The notes under the pieces are model-generated. The model saw only the letters and a list, made by a program, of their open reading frames with translations, ran no database searches and was not told the DNA's origin. This document shows, one piece after another, positions 8,313 to 14,502 of a stretch of 18,386 bases of DNA; position 1 is the first letter of the stretch, and each line of letters begins with the position of its first letter. Origin of the DNA: CAZSDU01 sp964605775 (GTDB lineage Bacteria > Bacteroidota > Bacteroidia > Bacteroidales > FEN-979); the NCBI GenBank assembly GCA_964605775.1, contig CAZSDU010000037.1, positions 1-18,386 on the forward strand. Reading direction: 5' to 3'. A program made the position numbers and the translations under genes.

Positions 8313-9350
8313 TCAAATTTCCCAGGTATCTCCCGAATTAAGGAGGTCGTCAACACTTTTAATTTTCGAGCTTTCTTTGGCATATTTGATCTGTTCTTCC
8401 ACGAGGTCATCATAAGTAGGGCACATGGCCGAACGGATCACTCCGAATACCATCGGGAAGTGGGGAGGTGCCAATTTGGCCAGCATCAGATGAATTCCGG
8501 GGTCCTGGTTATACTGGTCATGTACGAGGATGTCATCAATGGTGATACCATTTTTGCCAATTTCAACCACTTTGAGGTGGGTATCTTTAAGGATAATCCC
8601 CTTGGAAAGATCTTTCCCGAAAACCATGGGATGTCCGTTTCTGACAACCAACATATTTTCATCCTTGACTTCTTTCCCAATGATTTCACTATGGGCTTTA
8701 TCAGCAAAAATGATACAATTCTGCATGATTTCCATCACAGAAGTACCATCATGTTTTGCGGCTTCAAACATGACTTCCGTCATCAGGCCGATATTGTTAT
8801 CAGGTACCCGGGCAAAGAAAGTTCCCTGGGCGCCCATCACAAGCTCACCCACGGTGAACGGATGCTCAATGGTACCCTGAGGGGAAGTCTTGGTCACTTT
8901 TCCCATTGGAGTGGTAGGAGAATATTGCCCTTTGGTCAGGCCGTATATCTGGTTGTTGAACAGCATGATATTGATGTCAACATTTCTACGGAGGATATGG
9001 ATGAAATGGTTGCCTCCGATGGCTAGGGAGTCGCCGTCTCCGGTGGCCATCCATACGCTGAGTCTGGGGTTGGCAATTTTTACACCAGTGGATATGGCTG
9101 CTGCCCGGCCATGGATTCCGTGGATGCCATAGGTATTTACATAGTAGGGGAACCTTGAAGAGCAACCGATACCGGATACCATACAGAAATTTTCCTTGCG
9201 GTATCCGATTTTTGGAAATACCCGTTCCACTGCACTGAGGATGGCGTGGGCGCCGCAGCCCGGACACCATTTAACCATCTGATCGCTTTCAAAATCGGTT
9301 TTGGAAAGTTGAACGCCTGAGCGTTCAATGGTCATATTTTCGAATTCCAT
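8313..9350 (-). CDS. korB: 2-oxoglutarate:ferredoxin oxidoreductase, beta subunit
   Basis: The ThDP- and [4Fe-4S]-binding beta subunit of a 2-oxoacid:ferredoxin oxidoreductase, which makes succinyl-CoA from 2-oxoglutarate and reduces ferredoxin (reversible in principle). It has 345 residues, the usual size. Cluster ligands are visible as CPGC (Cys29, Cys32), Cys63 (GCSS) and Cys212 (QNCIIF). The ThDP/Mg motif runs from GDGD at 104-107 to FNNQIYGLTKGQYSPT at 131-146. It starts 1 bp after the korA stop, so the two are translationally coupled. Specificity for 2-oxoglutarate is inferred from the two-subunit form with a fused gamma-alpha KorA; a broader 2-oxoacid substrate range is possible. Confidence 0.93.
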   Translation of the reverse strand: MEFENMTIERSGVQLSKTDFESDQMVKWCPGCGAHAILSAVERVFPKIGYRKENFCMVSGIGCSSRFPYYVNTYGIHGIHGRAAAISTGVKIANPRLSVWMATGDGDSLAIGGNHFIHILRRNVDINIMLFNNQIYGLTKGQYSPTTPMGKVTKTSPQGTIEHPFTVGELVMGAQGTFFARVPDNNIGLMTEVMFEAAKHDGTSVMEIMQNCIIFADKAHSEIIGKEVKDENMLVVRNGHPMVFGKDLSKGIILKDTHLKVVEIGKNGITIDDILVHDQYNQDPGIHLMLAKLAPPHFPMVFGVIRSAMCPTYDDLVEEQIKYAKESSKIKSVDDLLNSGDTWEI

Positions 9351-9351
9351 G

Positions 9352-11202
9352 TTATTTCTCCTCTAAAAGTTGATTAAACTTATCCATTAATTCTTTGATC
9401 ATGAAAGGTAGTCCCTGCACTTTATTAAACTGATAAATGTTTGGCAGCGGATATTTCATGCGCAGATAATTGACAAATTGCCCGCTGTTGAGTTCACATA
9501 CCAGGATCTTTTTAAATCCATTCAACACTTTCCCGGTGTTTTTGGGAAGGGGCATGATATGATGAAAATGGGCGTGGCTGACAGGTTTACCCTCATCCTG
9601 CAGTTGCTTCACGGCAGAGTGAACAGCGCCATAGGTTCCGCCCCAGCTTACGATCAGTAATTCTCCTTCATCTTTTCCATCAATAGTTTGTTCCTGAATA
9701 CAATCAGCGACTTTTTCAACTTTAGCCGCTCTCAGATTTACCATCAACTGATGATTCAGGGGATCGGTGGAAACGGTTCCGATGATATTTTCTTTTTCAA
9801 GTCCTCCGATACGATGCCGTAGTCCTTCAGTTCCTGGCAACGCCCATTTGCGGACCAGGGTCTCGGGATCTCTTTTATAAGGCTTATAGTCAGGGTCGTT
9901 GGGTTCGGCAATAGGTGGGTTGATAGGAGGCATATCGGCCATTTTGGGAATTTTAAACAGGGTAGAGCCGAATCCGAGATAGCCATCTGTCAGAAGGATG
10001 ACAGGGGTCATGTGTTCCATGGAGAGCTTGGCTGCTTCATAGGCATAATAGAAGCAGTTTTCTGCAGTGGATGCTGCGATCACGATGACGGGACATTCCC
10101 CGTTACGACCGAAGAGCGCCTGATAAAGATCGCTTTGTTCTGATTTGGTCGGTAATCCTGTGGACGGTCCTCCTCTTTGAACATCCACGATAATCAAAGG
10201 TAATTCAGTCATAACCGCCAGGCCTATGGCTTCACTTTTAAGCGACAGTCCCGGTCCGGATGTGGTCGTACAGGCCATGGCTCCGGTGTAAGAGGCGCCA
10301 ATGGCTGAACAGATACCGGCGATCTCATCCTCTGCTTGAAAAACTTTTGCACCCAGTGATTTATGCTTAGCCAGCTCCATCAGAATTTCAGTAGCCGGAG
10401 TAATGGGATATGACCCAAGAAAAAGGGGTCGGCCTGATTTTTCAGAGGCGGCCAGCAAACCCCAGGCTGTGGCAATATTACCTGTAATATTACGGTATCG
10501 TCCTTTTTCCATTTTTGCCGGGCCAACCTGGATTACACTTTCGAGGGCTTCAATGGTTTCTGCATAATTATAACCCTGCTGAAGAACGATCTTGTTGATC
10601 TCGATCAATTCGGGTTTTTTCTTGAATTTTACTTCAAAGTATTTAAAAGAAGATTTCAGGTCACGATTAAAAATATAGTAAAGAATTCCCAGGGCAAACA
10701 TGTTTCTGCTTCGTTCCGCAGTTTTATTGTCGATATTCTTTTCTTTCAGGCTTTCCTTGGTTAGTGTTGAGATGGGAGCCTTGATCAGGTTAAAGCTGTC
10801 GAGGGAATTGTCTGTCAGAGGATTTTTCTGGTATCCTGATTTTTCAAGGGCTTTCTCGTCAAAAGCATCAGTGTCAACAAGGATGGTCGCACCCTTTTTC
10901 GCCCATTTAAGATTGGCTTTGAGCGAGGCTGGATTCATGGCCACCAGAACATCCACCTGGTCGCCAGTAGTAAATATTTTCGAGCTTCCTACATGTACCT
11001 GGAAACCGGAAACCCCTGCAATGGTATTGTGAGGAGCCCGGATTTCAGCCGGAAAATCAGGGAAAGTAGCTAGGTCATTTCCATCGAGGGCAGCGACATC
11101 AGAGAACATCGTCCCGGTGAGTTGCATTCCGTCACCGGAATCTCCGACGAATTTAACCACTACATTTTCCCGTTCAACAACGGGTCTTTTTTTCTTTGCC
11201 AT
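9352..11202 (-). CDS. korA: 2-oxoglutarate:ferredoxin oxidoreductase, alpha subunit (gamma-alpha fusion)
   Basis: The partner of KorB. It has 616 residues in two parts. An N-terminal gamma-type domain covers about 12-195, opening with VVVKFVGDSGDGMQLTG. An alpha (pyrimidine-binding) domain starts at about 240, with SYPITPATEI at 264-273, QAEDEIA at 289-295, TTTSGPGLSL at 312-321 and QRGGPSTGLPTKSEQSDL at 342-359. This gamma-alpha order is standard for KorA of Bacteroidetes. It starts at ATG 11202, about 16-20 nt after a predicted transcript start. It is transcribed divergently from a 2[4Fe-4S] ferredoxin gene, the likely electron acceptor. The protein has no CoA-transferase or delta domain; the separate ferredoxin supplies the cluster-carrying role seen in fused pyruvate:ferredoxin oxidoreductases. 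Confidence 0.94.
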   Translation of the reverse strand: MAKKKRPVVERENVVVKFVGDSGDGMQLTGTMFSDVAALDGNDLATFPDFPAEIRAPHNTIAGVSGFQVHVGSSKIFTTGDQVDVLVAMNPASLKANLKWAKKGATILVDTDAFDEKALEKSGYQKNPLTDNSLDSFNLIKAPISTLTKESLKEKNIDNKTAERSRNMFALGILYYIFNRDLKSSFKYFEVKFKKKPELIEINKIVLQQGYNYAETIEALESVIQVGPAKMEKGRYRNITGNIATAWGLLAASEKSGRPLFLGSYPITPATEILMELAKHKSLGAKVFQAEDEIAGICSAIGASYTGAMACTTTSGPGLSLKSEAIGLAVMTELPLIIVDVQRGGPSTGLPTKSEQSDLYQALFGRNGECPVIVIAASTAENCFYYAYEAAKLSMEHMTPVILLTDGYLGFGSTLFKIPKMADMPPINPPIAEPNDPDYKPYKRDPETLVRKWALPGTEGLRHRIGGLEKENIIGTVSTDPLNHQLMVNLRAAKVEKVADCIQEQTIDGKDEGELLIVSWGGTYGAVHSAVKQLQDEGKPVSHAHFHHIMPLPKNTGKVLNGFKKILVCELNSGQFVNYLRMKYPLPNIYQFNKVQGLPFMIKELMDKFNQLLEEK

Positions 11203-11224
11203 AGGTTTAATACATTTTACGCGG

Positions 11225-11232
11225 CAAAGTTA
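11225..11232 (-). promoter_or_regulatory. Candidate -7 element of korA-korB-tilS
   Basis: TAACTTTG on the minus strand matches TAnnTTTG exactly and gives a leader of about 16-20 nt before the korA ATG. No clean TTG is seen about 20 bp upstream, although TTTCGG lies in that region. Confidence 0.45.
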
Positions 11233-11277
11233 CATTTTTAACTTTTATCCGAAAGAGATCAGAAATAAAAATATTTG

Positions 11278-11285
11278 TATATTTG
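11278..11285 (+). promoter_or_regulatory. Candidate -7 element of the ferredoxin gene
   Basis: TATATTTG matches TAnnTTTG. Transcription would begin near 11290, about 50 nt before the ferredoxin ATG. No TTG lies at the expected -33 distance. The region is shared with the divergent korA promoter. Confidence 0.4.
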
Positions 11286-11308
11286 CCCTGAATTCACATT
11301 ATTAACTC

Positions 11309-11325
11309 GTTCCGCTTCGCGGGAC
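11309..11325 (+). promoter_or_regulatory. Leader hairpin before the ferredoxin gene
   Basis: GTTCCGC (11309-11315) and GCGGGAC (11319-11325) form a 7-bp stem with one G-U pair and a TTC loop. It ends 16 nt before the ATG in an otherwise AT-rich leader. It could affect translation initiation or stability; function is inference. Confidence 0.35.
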
Positions 11326-11341
11326 ACAAATACAATAAGTC

Positions 11342-11509
11342 ATGGCTTACAAAATTAATGATGATTGCACCGCTTGCGGAACCTGCATCGATGAATGCCC
11401 TGTTGAAGCTATTTCTGAAGGTGATATTTATAAAATTGATCCTGAAGTCTGCACCGACTGTGGCGCTTGTGCCGATGTTTGTCCGGCAGAAGCAATTCAT
11501 CCTGAATAA
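11342..11509 (+). CDS. 2[4Fe-4S] ferredoxin
   Basis: A 55-residue bacterial ferredoxin that carries low-potential electrons. Two classical cluster motifs are visible: Cys9, Cys12, Cys15 and Cys19 followed by Pro20, and Cys37, Cys40, Cys43 and Cys47 followed by Pro48. Spacing and length are those of clostridial-type 2[4Fe-4S] ferredoxins, with no extra domain and no inserted residues between Cys motifs. It is divergent from korA with 139 bp between the starts, so it is the natural acceptor for KorAB; this pairing is inference from position. It is followed 18 bp later by a strong terminator hairpin. Confidence 0.96.
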   Translation: MAYKINDDCTACGTCIDECPVEAISEGDIYKIDPEVCTDCGACADVCPAEAIHPE

Positions 11510-11527
11510 TCAGAAGTTTAGCTGATT

Positions 11528-11570
11528 AACAAAGAACAGCAGCCCCGGTTTAGGGCTGCTGTTCTTTGTT
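11528..11570. terminator. Strong bidirectional terminator-like hairpin
   Basis: An 18-bp perfect stem (11528-11545 pairs with 11553-11570) has a 7-nt loop. The inner part is GC-rich (CAGCAGCCC / GGGCTGCTG). The outer part is A-rich on the left and T-rich on the right, which suits termination in both directions. It lies between the ferredoxin stop and the converging lpxH stop (30 bp away). Confidence 0.88.
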
Positions 11571-11599
11571 CAGGCGGATACAAGATGTGATATCCCGCA

Positions 11600-12358
11600 T
11601 CATTTAAAAAATTTCAATTCGAGCTTATCTCCATCAAACACAGCATAGCTGAAATGGGTAATCCAGTCGCCCAGTACGACCTGACGGGTTTTTTCGGTCA
11701 AGGGTTCATCCAGGGGGAAATGATAATGTCCGTAAATCAGAAAATTAAGCTCAGGATGGCTTTTTAGCAGTTGTTTTGAATGAAAAGTGATTCTTTCTGC
11801 GATCAGGCGCTTGTTGTGTTCTTCATCTTTTTTTTCTTTTTCCAAAGCGACTTTACGGCTTTTTCGCGACCAGAAAAGGGCCATTGAAATTCCTAGGTCT
11901 GGATGAAGCCAGCGAAAAAGCCATTGGTTAAAACGACAGGCGAATATTTTCTTGATCAGTTTATAACCCTGGTCTCCAGGCCCCAAACCATCCCCATGAG
12001 CCAGATAAAATTTCTTTCCTGAAAATTCCCTGAATTCAGGATCATGGTGCAGTTGCAGATTCATTTCTTTTTGTAAATAATCAAAGGCCCACATATCGTG
12101 GTTGCCCCGGAACAGATGAACCGGGATCCCGGCATCCGTAATCTCGCACAGCTTGCCAAGAAGTCGTGCATAACCCCGCGGAATGGCTGTTTTATATTCA
12201 AACCAGAAGTCAAAAAGGTCACCCAAGAGGAAAATTTCTCCGGCATCATGCCTGATCATTTCCAGCCAGGCCACAAGTTTTTTCTCCCTTTCAAGACTTT
12301 GTTCCCGGTCGGGGATCCCCAGATGAAAATCGGACGCGAAATAAATCTTCTTAGACAT
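11600..12358 (-). CDS. lpxH: UDP-2,3-diacylglucosamine diphosphatase (LpxH family)
   Basis: This enzyme hydrolyses UDP-2,3-diacylglucosamine to lipid X and UMP, a step of lipid A synthesis at the inner face of the cytoplasmic membrane. The 252 residues show the full calcineurin-type metallophosphoesterase set: DFHLG (Asp10, His12), GDLFDFW (Asp47), GNHD (85-88), HGDGLG (His121) and GHYH (210-213). The GDLFDFW segment followed by FEY is typical of LpxH rather than of generic phosphoesterases. It is the last gene of a minus-strand cluster, 28 bp after a lipoprotein gene and 30 bp before the shared terminator hairpin. Its presence indicates a lipid A-bearing outer membrane. Confidence 0.9.
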   Translation of the reverse strand: MSKKIYFASDFHLGIPDREQSLEREKKLVAWLEMIRHDAGEIFLLGDLFDFWFEYKTAIPRGYARLLGKLCEITDAGIPVHLFRGNHDMWAFDYLQKEMNLQLHHDPEFREFSGKKFYLAHGDGLGPGDQGYKLIKKIFACRFNQWLFRWLHPDLGISMALFWSRKSRKVALEKEKKDEEHNKRLIAERITFHSKQLLKSHPELNFLIYGHYHFPLDEPLTEKTRQVVLGDWITHFSYAVFDGDKLELKFFK

Positions 12359-12386
12359 AGGGAAAATTTAATGCAAGTTACAAAAA

Positions 12387-13124
12387 CTATTTTTTTATCT
12401 TTTCTAATTCCTTCTGACGCTGATATTCTTTTACCCTCTGCTGATGATAGACGACATGTTTGTTTCCCGGATAAACTGCAGGCAATGAACGGTCAAGGAT
12501 TAAATAATAAGCAAAATCTTCGTTGGGAGAGATAACCGGACTCATGCCGAAAGCATAGTTCAGCACGATAAGTGAAGCAAGTGAATGAGGGTTACGGGTG
12601 ATGAAGTCTTCCTCATAAGCCTTCTGTCGCTTCCATATTTTTTGAAATGCCGAATCTATCATTTGTGTCAGTTGATAATATCCTGAACTGTCCTGTTTTT
12701 CGACCAGAAGCATTTCAAGTGAATCCACCTCCTTTTCGTTTTTATGCGTAAAAATGAAAAAATCATGAAGCCGCGTCGCCTCCTTATTCCCCTTGAAAAT
12801 AATCTGATCAGGGAAAGCAGAAAAGTCTCCTTTCAGTTGAATGGTATCGCCTTTCCCGATCATCATGACAAGCACTTTCCCTGAGGGTGCTTTAAGCATG
12901 TAAAAGCCTGTTTCCAAAGGTGAAATGCGGAAGCTGAAACGACCGCTGGAATGTATCTTTCCAGAATCGAGATTATGGATGTCTTTGGTGCACAGTTCCT
13001 GAAGAACGAGCAATTCTCCGCCGGCATTGCTGATCTCGCCGAGAATGAATGCTTTCCCCGATCTTTCAGAACAGGAGAAGAGCAACTGAATCATGAAAAG
13101 AAAAACCCATCCGGAATATTTCAT
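12387..13124 (-). CDS. DUF4369/TlpA-like lipoprotein lacking the thioredoxin domain
   Basis: A predicted lipoprotein of 245 residues. The signal peptide ends in the lipobox LLFSC, making Cys18 the likely lipidated residue. Residues about 25-105 resemble the beta-rich N-terminal domain (DUF4369) found in many Bacteroidetes thiol:disulfide interchange lipoproteins: a GEI..AGGELLVLQEL start, then DSG.....GRFSFRI and GFYMLK. Residues 115-235 match the helical middle part of those proteins (a NPHSLASLIVLNYAFG segment, then YPGNKHVVYHQQRVKEY). At that point a TlpA/AhpC-type thioredoxin domain with CxxC would normally begin, but the protein ends in a short basic tail. Its ATG overlaps the stop of the upstream exonuclease gene (ATGA), so the two are coupled. 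Function unknown. Confidence 0.75.
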   Translation of the reverse strand: MKYSGWVFLFMIQLLFSCSERSGKAFILGEISNAGGELLVLQELCTKDIHNLDSGKIHSSGRFSFRISPLETGFYMLKAPSGKVLVMMIGKGDTIQLKGDFSAFPDQIIFKGNKEATRLHDFFIFTHKNEKEVDSLEMLLVEKQDSSGYYQLTQMIDSAFQKIWKRQKAYEEDFITRNPHSLASLIVLNYAFGMSPVISPNEDFAYYLILDRSLPAVYPGNKHVVYHQQRVKEYQRQKELEKIKK

Positions 13125-13843
13125 AGGAAGTGTATTTCTTGTTGGTTGATCATCGGTCTTCCCTGAAAACGCAGAAACAGGTTGACCATTGTGATCACAT
13201 CTTTCTGGCAGTACTTAACGATCCTCGGAAGATCATGTTCTTCCCAGTAAACCCTGCCAACTTCGCTGCCATCGATATCGTCCTTGGGGGTTGGAATGCT
13301 GAATACAGCCGCCAGCAATGCGAGGGAAGTATAATTTTTATAATCCCCAAATTTCCATAGATCCATGGTATCGAGATGATTAACTTCCCAGGGTTTTTTT
13401 CCGGAAAGATCGAGGATGGGAGGAACCATAAGCCCGTTGATTAGCATACGACGGATGAGGTAAGGATAATCAAATTCCTTGCCATTATGGGCACAGAGAT
13501 ATCGGATTGTTTTCTCCTGAACCCGGAGCATCCCGGAAAAATCCATCAGGATCTTTTGTTCTTCATCGCCTGAAAAGGTCTTCAGACTTAGTGTTCCGTT
13601 GCTGACCATCCCGGTGGAAATGCAAATGATTTTACCGAATTCGGCATAAATGCCGGCACGACTGTATAGTTCCGCCGCTTCTTTTTCGGGTTCATTTCTC
13701 ATTTTTTCAAGTCTTGAAAGCTGCTCTGCTTTCTTATTCCAGAGCAATTTCATCTGATCTGTTAACTGATTATAATCTGCAGACCCGGGAACTGTTTCAA
13801 TGTCGAGAAACAGGATGTTTTCTAGGATATAATTTTCCAACAT
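13121..13843 (-). CDS. Predicted 3'-5' exonuclease (PolB-type, DEDDy)
   Basis: A 240-residue protein of the ribonuclease H-like exonuclease superfamily, resembling the proofreading domain of family B DNA polymerases but free-standing. The catalytic motifs are visible: Exo I FLDIET (Asp14, Glu16), Exo II AHNGKEFDYPYL (Asp125) and Exo III YCQKDV (Tyr211, Asp215). The tyrosine in the third motif makes it DEDDy. No polymerase domain is present. Proteins of this type are widespread in Bacteroidetes and their substrate is not settled. It lies between a Nudix gene (31 bp upstream) and a lipoprotein gene (4-bp overlap downstream). Confidence 0.87.
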   Translation of the reverse strand: MLENYILENILFLDIETVPGSADYNQLTDQMKLLWNKKAEQLSRLEKMRNEPEKEAAELYSRAGIYAEFGKIICISTGMVSNGTLSLKTFSGDEEQKILMDFSGMLRVQEKTIRYLCAHNGKEFDYPYLIRRMLINGLMVPPILDLSGKKPWEVNHLDTMDLWKFGDYKNYTSLALLAAVFSIPTPKDDIDGSEVGRVYWEEHDLPRIVKYCQKDVITMVNLFLRFQGRPMINQQEIHFL

Positions 13844-13874
13844 AATTTGTTTTCTCGCTTAATCCGTAAAATGA

Positions 13875-14339
13875 TCAAAGGTCATAGGGTATGTTGATAA
13901 GTTTTGTTATCCGTGAGGAGATCCATTGATCGATGGGAAAGGTGAATTTTTCCTCGCCCAGGCTTGATATCTTTACCCAACGGAATTGCTGTGCTCCATC
14001 AACACAAGGGATGTCGTTTCTGATGGTGGTGGTTTTGAATGAGAAAGGTTTTTCAGCTTTAACATGGTAGTAAATGTTGAGTAACTGCATATGGGTTGGA
14101 AGCAGGGTAGTCGGCTGAAAAAAATCAGTGGTATAAACATGTGAAACCACTTCAATCCTCGTGTTGAGTTCCTCCATGAACTCCCTTTTCAGGCAATCGA
14201 TGGTCCCTTCTCCAAACTGAAGTCCTCCTCCCGGGAATTTTGTCATAAAAATTCCCAGTCTGAATTCATCGGTTACAAGAATACTCTCCTGATTAAAAAG
14301 AAAACCGTAAACCCGGATATTGAACTGGTTTATTGCCAT
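13875..14339 (-). CDS. Nudix hydrolase
   Basis: A 154-residue Nudix-fold pyrophosphohydrolase; substrate unknown (nucleoside diphosphate derivatives are usual). The Nudix box is visible as G38-x5-E44-x7-RE-F-x-EE (Arg52, Glu53, Glu56, Glu57). The glycine two residues after the EE pair is replaced by Asn59, a tolerated variation. The start used here is ATG 14339. A TTG codon directly upstream keeps the frame open, but ATG is preferred. A promoter-like element ends only about 8 bp upstream, so the message may be leaderless. Confidence 0.88.
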   Translation of the reverse strand: MAINQFNIRVYGFLFNQESILVTDEFRLGIFMTKFPGGGLQFGEGTIDCLKREFMEELNTRIEVVSHVYTTDFFQPTTLLPTHMQLLNIYYHVKAEKPFSFKTTTIRNDIPCVDGAQQFRWVKISSLGEEKFTFPIDQWISSRITKLINIPYDL

Positions 14340-14346
14340 CAAGGTT

Positions 14347-14379
14347 CAAAGATAAATAAATTACCTAGTGATTCGCCAA
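14347..14379 (-). promoter_or_regulatory. Candidate promoter of the Nudix-exonuclease-lipoprotein-lpxH genes
   Basis: On the minus strand TATCTTTG (14347-14354) matches TAnnTTTG. TTG at 14377-14379 is a possible -33 element with a 22-bp spacer. Transcription would begin within a few bases of the Nudix ATG at 14339, implying a leaderless or near-leaderless message. Confidence 0.4.
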
Positions 14380-14490
14380 CCATTCCCGAATGGAATCGCA
14401 ATAAGTATCGCTCAGGGGAATCCTGGTTTTTTCGAGACATCAGGTGCGGTCTTTACCGGGTATTGATAAACCCGATTCCGGAAGTTTCAT
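14365..14490 (-). other. Short reading frame after mnmD, interrupted by an in-frame TGA
   Basis: An ATG (14490-14488) overlaps the mnmD stop codon in an ATGA arrangement. It opens a frame of 16 codons (MKLPESGLSIPGKDRT), then TGA at 14442-14440. In the same frame 24 further sense codons follow (CLEKTRIPLSDTYCDSIREW, then LANH) before TAG at 14367-14365. The second part has a protein-like composition but I recognise no family. It may be chance, a remnant, or a recoded small protein. Confidence 0.2.
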
Positions 14491-14502
14491 GCCGACTTCC
14501 GG
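14478..14502 (-). other. Hairpin spanning the mnmD stop codon
   Basis: CCGGAAGT (14478-14485) and ACTTCCGG (14495-14502) form an 8-bp perfect stem with a 9-nt loop that contains the mnmD stop codon and the overlapping ATG. No T-tract follows in the direction of transcription, so it is not a typical terminator. It could stabilise the 3' end or affect reinitiation. Confidence 0.35.

Noticed and set aside
8256..9026. Long plus-strand open frame (256 codons) opposite korB and the start of tilS
   Set aside because: It is antisense to strongly conserved KorB motifs, has no recognisable domain, and its composition is that of a reverse-strand shadow.
14340..14342. TTG codon as an upstream start for the Nudix gene
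   Set aside because: The next codon is ATG, which is the more likely start and lies just downstream of the predicted transcript start.
14339..14440. Minus-strand 33-codon frame between mnmD and the Nudix gene, with TGATG overlap to the Nudix start
   Set aside because: Its end consists of the promoter-like TATCTTTG sequence, and the peptide looks random; the competing frame at 14365-14490 looks more protein-like.
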